Made by a program: the position numbers and the translations under genes. From assembly GCF_030272615.1 (NCBI RefSeq), contig NC_081414.1, forward strand, positions 779,380,119 through 779,444,118: a DNA stretch of 64,000 bases, read 5' to 3'. A model generated the notes under the pieces. The model searched no databases. It saw only the letters and a list, made by a program, of their open reading frames with translations, and was not told the origin of the DNA. Shown one piece after another: positions 1 through 11,343 of the stretch (the stretch's first letter is position 1; every line of letters begins with the position of its first letter). This DNA comes from Cryptomeria japonica. Lineage: Eukaryota; Streptophyta; Pinopsida; Cupressales; Cupressaceae.

Positions 1-1508
1 TTAAGTGAGTCACTGCAGAATGAACTTATGTCTAAAAACATCGAACATGACTAAACACCTTTAAGTAGTAGCCCACCTGTTCTATTGATTGAGGATATTT
101 GCGATATAATTTAGTGCAAGAGCATAGATGGTTTTGCTCCCAAGATACTCACCATACATATTTCCTTGAGTAGAAACATAGCTTTTTGAAAAGTTACTTG
201 TGACTTGATAAAAGTGGTGACTCTCCCATCATAGGGATCATCTATTTGTTATGCTCGTGCAAGACTTAGTATATCACATCCTTACCTGCCAAGATGGGAT
301 TCATAAGGTATGTAGTACCAAAGTCGAAGAAATATCAAGATGTGGGCTAAATTTATCACAACTGGCCATTTGACTGTAGGGATAAAAAGTGTTTGAAATG
401 TCTTTGTGTTAGTCAAGACCAAGTACAAATTGAGCCGACTTCAGGGTTTGGAAATACACCTTAAAATACATTTAAAGGAAGGGTCATATACAAGTCCAAG
501 GATTGGATTGATCTAGACCCATACTCATTTGTGCCTTTGGGGGCAACATTCTTGTGTTTGTGTGCTTGCTTTGTTTTCTTGTCAAAGAAAAATCAGAAAA
601 TCACTTCTAAAAACAAAGTATTCATCCAATCAAACACATCAAAAACAAAGTGCAAACAACAAAAGTATCAAAACTTTATGACCATTCTTCACATCTTGCG
701 AAAGAAGAAGAGTCATGAAAATATCAACTTGAAAAGAAGACCATTAAGCTCAAAGGCTTTGATCAAAAGGAGGAAATTCTTCTATATAAATAGACAAATC
801 TTTGTCTCACATAGAGTCTTTCTGCGTCACATGCATCTCTACCTTCAAGGCAAAACAAACAAATTTGATTCAGAATCATTGAACAATAGAGCTTTTATGC
901 AATATAGAGCTTTGAGTTATCACAAAAACCAAGGAGGTAGGATTAATCACAGCTTTTCCCAAACGTCTGTATCACATACAACACAGCTCAAGAAGCACCA
1001 CCAACACCCAAAAGGGAAGAGGTAGAGTTTGTCCCATTTGTAACACAAATTTTTTATTGAAGTTGAAAACATTTTTCATCCATCATCTTACTCATACATC
1101 ATCACTTCATCATCAATCCGTCCCAACTCTCAAAACATTAAGAGGTTCTTGTCCCAAGTTCTCTTTTAGATATTGCTTGAAACAAACACATCACATCACT
1201 TTTTAGATTGTTTCTACATCTAGGATAAGCTCATCCTAAGAGACACATCTACACAGGTTAAAACTAGTTCATGAGTGAATCCTCTCATTACTAGGTAGTT
1301 CAATCTGTAACACATCTCAGATTTCTCTACACCTTATCACATCAAATCTTATCAAAACAAACAAGCAATTTAAAAAAGAATTTTTGGTTACATCTACCTT
1401 AAAGTGCTAGAGATCTACATGCAACACAAATCACCATCCATCAATCTTTCATTTCATCAACAACTCATCATCATCTTCACTCAACTTCAACAAAAGCTTG
1501 TAAACAAA
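1..1508 (+). other. 5' leader of the Tat element, non-coding
   Basis: There is about 1.5 kb between the window edge and the gag start. It is rich in short C-poor, A/T/C-biased repeats such as cat/cac/atc strings, as in other long retrotransposon leaders. An open frame at 531-1025 has no recognisable domain and a biased Lys/His/Ser composition; I do not regard it as a gene. No primer binding site or LTR end was recognised, so those lie further left. Confidence 0.5.
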
Positions 1509-3050
1509 ATGGCCCAAACCCGATCACAGTCAAGGCAACGAGAAATAGAAATGGAAGAGGAAGAAGAGGAAAATCTCAATGAATTTCAAGAAGCACTTGG
1601 AGGAAATGCGAATGACAAAAACCCAAGTACTCCTACCCCTGCAACAATAGAAAGGGCTCAGCATAACCCTCTCTTTAACAGACTATTTGACGAAATACTC
1701 AAGAGCAATGCGGATGCTCACTTCTTAAAACTCGCTCAAGAAGGAGCAAAACTCCCCTCTGACTTTGATCTTGCCCAATTAAGACAAGCATCAGAAAGAC
1801 AAAGTCACCATGAAGAGGAAAGAGGTAGAGATCCCATCAGATATAACATTCCTCGAGGTAACCCACCACCTCCTCCTCCAAATGAAATGGAGATGTTGCG
1901 GCAACAAGTTGAGAATCTCACCCTACAACTTCATAGTGGTGTCAAGACTAACCAATTCTCACTCAATGACATATGTCCCTATCCTTTTGATAGGAATCTT
2001 TATATGCCACCCTTTCCATGAGGATTCAAAACACCCAAATTTGAAAAATATAGAGGAAAGGGAGATCCCCGTGATCATGTCAGAGAATTTCATTCCGCTT
2101 GTCTTGAAGTGGCATATGAAGACACCTACCTAATGCGCCTTTTTCCCCAAAGCTTGGGAGGAACAACCACATCATGGTTTTCCCGACTATCAGGTGACAT
2201 TAGAACATTTGAAGAACTCATCCATAAGTTCCTAGCTCATTACTCTCATAACATTGAACGCGACATCACCATGGCCGATCTGTGCAACACCAAACAAAAA
2301 CCAAGTGAACTATTCTTAGTATTCCTGCAATGATGGCATCAAATGTCTAGAAGACATTCTCTTTAGTTACTTGAATGAGAACTAGTGGAAATATTCATTT
2401 CCAACTTAAACGAAGAGATGGAATTTCACCTGGATGTCAAAGACACAGACTCTTTTAATGATATAATCACCAAGGGTTTGAAATGTGAAAGGACACTTAT
2501 CAAGAAAGGACTCATCAAAATCTATAATGAACCAAAGGATGGTCCTCACCCACGCTTCAATAGTGATAAACCAAGCTTCTGGAATAAAAACAAGAATGTC
2601 GTCAGTGATGGGGTTGTGGATGGCAGGACTATACAAAGTGCACAACCTGTGGTTCGGTTTGTAGGACAAAATCCTCCACCTCAGAACAACACAAATGTTC
2701 CTTCCAATCAAGGTCGCATCACATCTCATGATGAACCAAGACCTCGTCAGCAAAAATAAAAATGAACATACACTCCCTTAGGGGAACCCATTGAAATAGT
2801 ATTGCGACAACTCATTTCTCAAAATTTGGTCACTCTACCAAAAACATCAAACTATGAACCTTAGGTCAAACCTACATGGTGGAGAGATACTGAACACTGT
2901 GATTTCCACCAAGGAAGAGGACACAAGACAAGTAATTATCACTAATTAAAAGATCTTATTTAGGATCTTATTGACCAAGGAGAAATTGAAATTGAAGGAC
3001 ATGACCCAAAAACAACAAATAATGATCATTTGATGTTCAAAAATCCACTT
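1509..3050 (+). pseudogene. gag: Tat gag
   Basis: Structural capsid/nucleocapsid-like protein. I choose the ATG at 1509 because it follows an A-rich context and opens an MAQTRSQSRQ start typical of Tat gags; an in-frame ATG at 1404 is less convincing. A Glu-rich segment follows, then the conserved gag core around 2100-2330 (SLGGTTTSWFSRL, then a segment on small subunits and Lys-rich stretches). The tail near 2880-2990 has YTPLGEPIE, a CDFHQGRGH knuckle-like motif and DLIDQGEIE. All pieces share one frame but are cut by in-frame stops at 2019-2021, 2331-2333, 2364, 2376, 2757-2759 and others. Non-functional. Confidence 0.8.
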
Positions 3051-3284
3051 CCATCACAAGATCAAAGGGGTCCTTCCACTTCCAGGCGAAGCACTGATAC
3101 CACTGATTATACATAGGCTGCGTATAATTACACTGTAAATCATTTGTATGATGCTAGTGAACAAGTTGCAACTATAACCTTCAAAAATCCCAACTCAAAT
3201 TGTAATGTTGTTACACGTCGTGGCAAAGTTACCATAAAGACAGCTCCATAAGGCACCACCTCCATCCCAAAGCAATACAATCTT

Positions 3285-4133
3285 GTGGAACAATTAGACA
3301 AAATGCCTGCGCTTATATCCATTTTAGAGCTATTGCACCTATTGCCATCTCATAAAACTATCTTGGATCAAGCACTCCAAGAGATGTCAGTCCCTACAAA
3401 TCTGAATACACACCAATTTCAAGCCATGGTTGGAAGTCTAAAGTCATTGCCTTGTCTCACTTTTTCTGAAAGTGACAACTCTTCCTTCCAGCAACCTCAT
3501 AACGCCTCGCTCCACATTGAAGGATTTATTAATCAACATAGGATCAAGCGAGTCTTGATAGATAATGGAGCAGGCTTGAACATTTGTACACTACAGTTGG
3601 TCACAGCATTGGGATATGCAGTAGAATCAGTGGATCCTCGTAAGAAGATCACAATCAAAGCCTATGACGATGCGGAGCATTCATCCAAAGGAGCTGTGGT
3701 ACTACCGATCCGAGTGGGCCCCATGGTAAAGCACATCATCTGTCAGGTTCTGGACCTTCCTCTGCCATACAATCTATTGTTAGGGAGACCTTGGATACAT
3801 GCCATGCAAGCCATTCTATCTACCTACCATCAATGTATCAAATTCCCACATAACGGTGTAGAGATCACAATCCTGGGCGATGCAAATCCCTTTGCATATT
3901 GCCATAATATCAGCCATCAACTAGTGATTACCATTCTTAATAATAGAGAAGCCATTTCTTCCACATCATATATAAGTCCCACCTCTCTTACTAGTTCGAA
4001 CACCACTATACCAAAGCAAGAAAAGCTTAAAATGAAAATAGCAGAGGAAGGTCCTAGCGAATACAACTTGAGTCAACTCTTTTGTGTGGGACAAATGCCC
4101 ACTTTTCCTAGAACACATGGTAAACCACAATAG
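3285..4133 (+). pseudogene. Tat retroviral-type aspartic protease region
   Basis: This is the protease section of the gag-pol polyprotein, in the same frame as gag. The active-site motif is VLIDNGAGLNIC at about 3555-3590. Tat-type proteases commonly carry DNG in place of DSG or DTG. A second conserved element, LLLGRPW, lies near 3776-3796 and matches the family's flap/C-terminal box. The enzyme would cleave the polyprotein in the particle. It ends in a stop at 4131-4133, and the following G-patch continues in the same frame. Confidence 0.8.
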
Positions 4134-4136
4134 ATA

Positions 4137-4560
4137 CTCCAACAACCACTAATCATGCTAGCATGTGCTTTGATGCCTTTCATCCTTAGAAAGAGTCAAG
4201 AAGAAGAAACCCAAGATGAGGACTTAGCGGACTGGATCTATAAAGATCCCATCACCACTGATATACCGAAAGTTAAACTTCCTACGGCTCAGTATGGCAA
4301 AGGTCTCCTCATTATGCAACGAATGGGGTATGATGGTCAGAGTGCTTTGGGATATTACAAACAAGGATGACATGAACCTCTGCTGTCGGAATTAAAGCCC
4401 AAAGGTAATACAGGCCTAGGCTTTGAAAAAGAGATCTTTCCTAAACTCAAATTCAAAGGAAAACCCAACAAAACATTATGTCAACCTATTGCAAAGAGGA
4501 CACCTTTCATTATCAAAGCAACATCGAGCACCATCACAACTACCCCACCGAGGCTCAAAA
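4137..4560 (+). pseudogene. G-patch domain in the Tat polyprotein
   Basis: The peptide around 4290-4430 reads KGLLIMQRMGYDGQSALG, then a short gap and NTGLGF. This fits the G-patch glycine spacing (a Gly-rich, helix-associated module that binds RNA and RNA helicases). G-patches next to the protease are known from some retroviruses and several plant gypsy elements. A stop at 4368-4370 splits the domain. It sits directly after protease and before RT. Its role here (RNA handling or RT stimulation) is inferred from those families. Confidence 0.7.
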
Positions 4561-5653
4561 TCCCCACACAACCATCACCAATGCCACTCATCTCACCGAT
4601 GAAACGAGTAATCCCATCAACAACACCATTAGTAGTAGCAACTATATCAGAACCCGCAGCAACATCTATGGCACCAGCAGTTCCAGCAGAAGCCACTGAG
4701 TCAACACTGCCAATACTCCCAATACCATATTCTTTTATCCCCATCAACCTTCCTGCGGCACCGATCACTACAAAGGTATCTCAACCAATCACACCTACAG
4801 TATTTAACTCAAAGGACATCCCAGTATGGTATAGTAATCGGATGCTGGAAAGTGATTCAGAGACCGACTCACATGAGTGGGAGTTTGATTCTGTATAGCT
4901 TAACATTTCAGATGAGGAAGATGCATCACTACCTCCGCCACGCAAAGACATCCCTATTTATGGAGAAGCACAGATAAAGACACTTGGGTTCCTGAACTAG
5001 AAACATCTTCCATAGACCCTACATCTCATTCTACACCTGATTTTGATAGGGAGAGTACCATTAACGACCTTCACCATAACGTCTTAACCCTCACTGATAC
5101 ATCTAATGCACTTAACCTAATCGATGAAGTAATGTCCATTATCCACCCTGAACTCATTGAATGGAACCAACCAAATCCCCCATGTCTTGACTTCTTCCAA
5201 AATGATGAGGCCATCATTGACTTTTTGGAATTAAGGGATAACCTACCAAGAGGGGATCACAAAGTTGGATTCACCATTGAACTTAATAGCGCAGCATACT
5301 TTAGGGTGGATGCCAAACATTTTATCTGCAAAAATATAACAATAAAACATGGATCTTCCAGTGAAAACCACATTGTGGCACTATTTGATCCGACAAAAGT
5401 AAAAAGAAAGAGCGTATCCAATGGTGAAAACCTCTCTGAGGCACCTAAGGATGAAGGGTTTGACATTCTCCCTGCTAGTACACAATAGGAATGATCAACG
5501 ATTCTCATCGAGGAAACCAAAGAATACAATGTGGGGACTCCTAAGAATCCTCATCTCATACATCTAGCATCTCTTCTCACTCCAGAGGAACAACCTAAAT
5601 TTATAGAGTTCTTCTAGAAGCATCAGATCAACTTTGCATGGTCATATGTAGAC
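4561..5653 (+). pseudogene. Linker between G-patch and RT in the Tat polyprotein
   Basis: A Pro/Thr/Ser-rich, low-complexity stretch (about 4580-4800) is followed by an acidic segment DSETDSHEWEFDSV. The frame then changes near 4980, and from 5000 onward the RT frame is used. The 5132-5488 piece (HPELIEWNQPNPPCLDFF) resembles pre-RT linkers of Tat polyproteins. No enzymatic motif seen. The frame change plus several stops show decay. Confidence 0.6.
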
Positions 5654-6427
5654 ATGCCTAGGCTTGATCCTGATTTAGTCATGCATCACCTCACCATAGC
5701 AGAAGGAGCCAAACCTGTCAAGCAGAAGCTTCGCAAGATGCATCCTCAGATTGCAGTACTAGTCAAAATAGAACTCAAGAAACTCCTAGATGTTGGTTTC
5801 ATTAGACCAATTGATTATGCAGAATGGATCTCAAATATTGTGCCTGTCGGTAAACCAAAAGGGGGCATTCGCATTTGTACTGACTTCAGAGATCTAAATA
5901 AAGCCTGTCCTAAGGATGACTTCCCCCTTCCAAATATCAACATCATAGTGGATCTGACAGCAGGACAGGCCATGCTTTCACTCATGGATGGCTTTTCAGG
6001 ATACAATCAGATAAAGATCGCACTGGAAGATCAACATAAGACAACCTTCACTTGTCCATGGGGCACATATTGCTGGAATGTAATGCCTTTTGGTCTAAAG
6101 AATGCAGGAGCAACCTATCAAAGAGAAATGACCACCATCTTCCATGACATGATGCATACTATGATGGAAGATTATGTTGATGACTTACTAGCAAAATCAC
6201 TCACCAGAGAAGGGCATCTCCACATCTTAGATAAAATCTTTGATAGACTAGAACAATACCATGTTCAACTTAACACAAAGAAATGTGTCTTTGGAGTAAC
6301 CTCCAGGAAGCTTCTAGGATACATTTTCTCAAGCAAAGGTATTGAGGTTGACCCTGCAAAGGTACAAGCAATCATGGACATGCCACCAGCAAAGAATATC
6401 AGTCAGCTAAGGACATTACAAGGGTGA
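5654..6427 (+). pseudogene. pol: Tat reverse transcriptase
   Basis: RNA-dependent DNA polymerase domain. The fingers motif KLLDVGFIRP, the RICTDFRDLNKACPKD box, MPFGLKNAGATYQ and the catalytic YVDD (6173-6184) are all present and in order, so the active site is intact. A stop at 6425-6427 (TGA where Trp or Arg is usual, after LRTLQG) separates it from the connection and RNase H. It is in the same frame as the rest of pol to 8797. Confidence 0.92.
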
Positions 6428-6958
6428 CTTCAATCCATCTGAAGATTCATTGCACAATTGGCTGATAAGTGTCACCCATTCACACACTTGCTACACAAGA
6501 ACATCCGCTTTCAGTGGGATGCCCGATGCCAACAAACATTTCAGATGCTTAAAGACTATCTCATGAATCCACCATTGCTGATGCCACCAGATCCAAGTAG
6601 ACCATTGTTACTCTATATCTTAGCAACAAGTACAACATTGGGTGTACTACTAGCACAACATAATACAGAAGGAAAAAAGTGTGCTATTTACTACACCTCT
6701 TGCACACTGGTGGGCTATGAACTCAGTTACACACCTATTGAGCGAGCTTGCCTAGCTGTAATCTTAGCAGCTACTAAACTGAGGCACTATCTGTTAACAC
6801 ATAAGGTACAACTCATTGCAAAGATTGATCCACTCAAGTATTTACTCAGCAAAGCAGCATTGACAGGTCGGTTGGCCAAATGGGTGATGATTCTAAGTGA
6901 ATTTGACATCGAGTACGTAGATCGTAAAGCTATCAAAGGTCAAGTTATTGCAGATTAG
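6428..6958 (+). pseudogene. pol: Tat RNase H (first, RT-linked)
   Basis: RT-linked RNase H domain in the pol frame, with the LYILATSTTLGVLLAQ strand, YYTSCTLVGYELSYTPIERACLAV and the C-terminal KWVMILSEFDIEYVDRKA block. In Tat elements this first RNase H is often degenerate: the usual first acidic residue (YLDAS type) is replaced here, reading ILATST, so catalysis is doubtful even before the stop at 6956-6958. The second RNase H follows immediately and probably does the work. Confidence 0.85.
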
Positions 6959-7288
6959 TTGGTCGATGCACCTCTGATAGGCGATCATCCTCTCATTTCC
7001 AATTTTCCAGATGAAGAGATATTCATGATTACAACAACACAACCATGGAAACTATACTTTGATGGTTCATACACTAGGCATGGCTTGGGGGCAGGCATTC
7101 TATTTATCACACCTCAAGGTGATAGCATCCCGAAGTCTTACAAGCTCACATTTCCATGCACCAACAACATAGCAGAGTATGAGGCCTTGATCACAGGACT
7201 CAGGCTAGCCATACAATGGAAATTACAAGAACTACAAGTATATGGTGACTCCCAATTGGTCATTCGACAAGCAACAGATGAATATTAG
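6959..7288 (+). pseudogene. pol: Tat second (archaeal/plant-type) RNase H
   Basis: The WKLYFDGSYTRHGLGAGI start carries the first catalytic Asp, NNIAEYEAL the Glu, and VYGDSQLVI the second Asp. This is the canonical type-I RNase H set in an aRNH-like arrangement. Dual RNase H is established for the Tat clade. The TAG at 7286-7288 cuts the frame just before the last helix, and the piece with DQNRAADAMA (catalytic Asp of the C-terminal helix) follows at about 7380-7410. Confidence 0.88.
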
Positions 7289-8797
7289 ACCAAGGATGAT
7301 AAACTCATGCCATATAAGAAAATGGTGGACAATCTAAAGACATCATTTACTACTATCACTTTTGAGCAGATACCAAGAGATCAAAATCGAGCTGCTGACG
7401 CTATGGCTACCATCGCATCTCTCCTAGATCTTCCACAGAATTCAACACGCTACGAGTTCCTAGTAGAACAACTTTGGATTCCCGCTTATGATATCCCCAA
7501 ATCTGAAATGATATGTCACCTTGTCAATTCAGAATCCCCATGGTATGGTGAGTTCTACACCTATCTCTGCGATCACACCCTTCCTCCCAACCAATCGAAT
7601 AACCAATGTAAAACCTTCATTTGCCAAACTGCTCGATATACCATTATTGCTGAAACCTTATACCGACACAGTCTTGATGGTACTCTCCTTCGATGTCTGG
7701 AACAAGGTGAGATAACAAAGGCTTTGGAAGAAGTCCATGAAGGAACTTGCAGGACTCACTCAAGTGGTCCATCACTAGCCAAGAAACTCGTGCGCAATGG
7801 ATACTATTGGCCATCTATGGAAAAATATTCCTACTACTTTGTCAGAAAATGCAAGAAATGTCAAGTTCATGGTGACCTGATACATGCACTAGCCCAGGAA
7901 CTACAACCAATCATGACACCATGGCCTTTTTGTCAATGGGGCCTTGACCTTGTGGGTAAAATCCATCCATCTTCATCCAATGGCCATAAATTCATTATTA
8001 CTGCCACCGAATATTTCACAAAGTGGATCGAAGTTGTTCCACTTACCCAAGTCACTGGCAAGCAGATCGCCTCATTTATCCTCAACTACATCATTTGCCG
8101 GTATGGTGTACCCATGTCCATCATCATAGATAACGGTCTTCCTTTCAAAAATCAGGATGTCCGTGAACTTTGTGAGAAATTTCATATCCAACACTGCTTT
8201 TCCACCCCCTATTACCCACAAGGCAATGGTCATGTCGAAGCATCAAATAAGAACATATTAAGAATCCTCAAGAAGACAATCTATAATGCTGACCGTGATT
8301 GGCATGTTCAACTAAATCCAGCACTATGGGCATATCAAACTAGCATTCGAACCCCTACAGGTGCAACTCCTTATTCATTGGTCTATGGTGCAGAATCTAT
8401 CTTTCCTATTGAGGTTTAGATACCATCATTACGGGTTTCCTTGCACAATCTCATCGATGATGAAGCCTACAGAGTATCCCGTCTTCAGGACTTAGAGTTA
8501 CTTGATGAGAAACGACAAGCTGCATACAATCACCTCAAAGCCTATCAGCAGTGCATGAGTAGAAGCTACAATCACCTAGTTAGATCTCGTACATTTGAGG
8601 TAGGTGATCTTGTTCTATGAAAGAATCCTCACAACCAACCAAACAAAGAACATCAGGGCAAGTTTGAATCAAACTAGTTGGGCCCATATGTTGTCACTAC
8701 TGTATTCAGGTTCGGGGCATATTAGTTGGCTACATCAGAAGGAGAACCACTCGTAGATCCAACCAATAGCATGCACCTTAAATGGTTTTATACCTAA
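7289..8797 (+). pseudogene. pol: Tat integrase
   Basis: Begins with the end of the second RNase H. An HHCC-type zinc region follows (HEGTCRTHSSG, then CKKCQVHGD). The catalytic core has Asp in GLDLVGK, Asp in IIDNGLPF and Glu in GHVEASNK, with 35 residues between the last two, so the D,D35E triad is intact. The C-terminal part (RSRTFEVGDLVL, then LGPYVVT and HLKWFYT before TAA at 8795-8797) matches the usual polyprotein end. In-frame stops at 8417-8419, about 8617, about 8676 and about 8726 disable it. No chromodomain is present, as expected for Tat. Confidence 0.9.
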
Positions 8798-11343
8798 GCT
8801 ATACAGAGCATCAGGCTCCCCTGCATACCAGAAAATACCAAAAACATTCAGAAAAATGTCCTAAAGAAATACCAAAAACATTCAAAAAGTAAAGAAAAAT
8901 CATGCATCCAAACGGTGAACAACCACTCCGGTGGCACCTTAGGTAAGTGCGATGGTGAAAACCTGGCAAACAAGCGCCACTCATAAAGACAATGGCTCTA
9001 GTATCTTTCAAGCTCGTTGTGATCACATTCATACACACACACATCCATCCATCTAACCATGGCTTGTTATTTGATCTGTAATCAAAGAAAGTACTTCATG
9101 CATCTGGCATCTTGCTTTTTCATAAATCATGTCCAACTTGGGGGCAATGCCCTTACAATCTAGTTGATGGAAGTGGATTCTACATTACTGGTGATTCATT
9201 GGCAAAAACATTCAAAAATGTCTCACAAAATCCAAAAACATTCAAAACTGTTCCACAAAATCCAAAAAACAACGAAAAAACCATCGAAAATCACACAAAA
9301 ACATGGCAACACCTTGTACATACTCATCCACATAGATACAAAACAAACATTGACATAATACTCACATGATGACCATTTACCAATCAAACCACACAATCAA
9401 CATCAACAAAATCAGAAATTCTCTTTAACAAGGATGCATCCTTCCTTACCAAAACAAAGACAAAAGTAACATTTTCTTTGACAAGAAAATTATGTTAAGC
9501 TATCAAATACTTGGTTGATTTGTGAGTACAATCATTCGTTTATCTGTATCGGGATCTTTCAACATTATTTTGTATCATTTGCACATTATTTCCGATGAAG
9601 TTCTGGGGCATGTACTAATGGTGTCTACATGGGAAGTTCACCAAGCTATGTGATCTTATGCCAAATACAGTCATAGATCATTACAGCTTGCTGACTACAG
9701 TGTATACCTCGACCATATGAGCATGAACCATTACCAAGGATCCTTATTCTTTATTCTTTATGTATATACTGTTTGCTTGCCGGAACATTGCTCTTCCTTT
9801 GGTTCCTTCCCCCTCATCCAATTTGGATAAAGGTTTTTATCTCTTAGTACGGTATGCACTTGTCTCAAGATATGATCAGCCTAAGATCAAGAAGGATGAT
9901 CCAAGTCATGCATGAACAGAGACAATCCTTATCTATTCCGCAAGCAATACTCTGGTCGACTTGACCCTTATATCAAGTCGTTTGTATTAACTTGCTATTC
10001 AGGTCATCTTGAATCATTATGTCAAGATGCTTGTATTCTCTTCCAACATTTTAAAGCTCAATGATGAAAATAGAGCACTATGGATCATCATTTCATCTCA
10101 TCTATTTATATATTACATTCTGTTGCATATCACCCATCCATTCATTCATATGTAGGCTTTATATGCAAAAGTGACCATTAAAGCTGGTCTTGGATACAAT
10201 CACGACCGAGTACTCTGATACATCATCAATGTATCATGCAAAGTCTCAAAAACCTTGCATTCCTCATGATCATATCATCATTGCATTTAGTTGCATCTTG
10301 CATTAAGTACATTCATCTCATTTTTAACTTAGCATGGCCTATAGTTCATTTTTGACATTAGTTTTCATTAATCATTTGCATCATTGCATCAATCATAAAT
10401 AATTAGATTCATTCGTGGGATCAAATTATCTTTTGATTGTTCTAAAAATAATTTACTAGGCATTCATTTAGTGTCAATTATCCATCATCATTTCATCAGC
10501 CTTTATCATTTATTATTGCATCCATTCATTAGTGAAAAAGTGCATTCATTCATCCCATTATTAACGTATCTTATTATGCTCATTTTTAGGATTCATTCAC
10601 ATTGCATTCATTATCCTCTTTTTTTTTAAAAATTGCATTAAGGGGCAATTATTAAAAACCATAAGTTGTAATATCCTCATATTATCATTTGTATTTAAAC
10701 ATATTTACGCATTTAGAATCATAAAACCATTTGTTTCCAAAACACATTGGTTCATACCATTTTATATATATCCATTTTACATATGCATTCGTTTAGGCAT
10801 TATCATATAAACATTTGTACTTTACATTTTGTTTATCCATACTAAAAACATCTAGATGCATATCCATACATAAACATCATTCATTGAACCATTGCATTAA
10901 CATCATCACATAAATTATCTCATCATTATATTGCAATAGGAAACACCAAAATCCTATTCATAAATCATCATAAAGCATACATCATCATCATGGCATTACA
11001 TACATAAAGCATTACATCAAAAAAATCAAACAAATCATACATATATAAACCTGCATTCATATGTCAGTATCCAACATCATACATCATCATAAAAACATGC
11101 ATGTAAGAAACATCTCATCAAAATGCATACATGTACACAAATCCATCTAAGCAATAACTCATCATCCTGCATAAACATCCATACATATCAAAATGCATAT
11201 CATCAAAATATGGGATCTCCTCATATATATCATCTCATATATCAGAGTACAATGAAGTCTACACAAATCGGCTACCAAGAGCCATCTAAGATACAGTCCA
11301 AAAAATAAACAATGATACAATACATATATGCAAAAATGCTCTC
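8798..11343 (+). other. Tat 3' untranslated region with low-complexity repeats
   Basis: No supported gene. At 8826-9270 there are several copies of a unit like CCAAAAACATTCAAAA in two clusters. At 10240-11130 the DNA is a long run of cat/att/aac-rich short repeats. Such hypervariable, repeat-rich 3' regions are typical of the Tat lineage. The end merges with the 3' tail of the antisense PMD ORF at 11344. Confidence 0.6.

Noticed and set aside
531-1025. 164-codon open frame in the Tat leader
   Set aside because: No domain, biased composition, no support from context; long leaders often hold chance frames.
9128-9145. CTTGGGGGCAATGCCC as polypurine tract and LTR start
   Set aside because: No matching LTR follows, and the purine tract at 14442 abutting TGTAGTCAC with a TATA box further on fits much better. 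A similar TTTGGGGGCAAC at 537 was rejected for the same reason.
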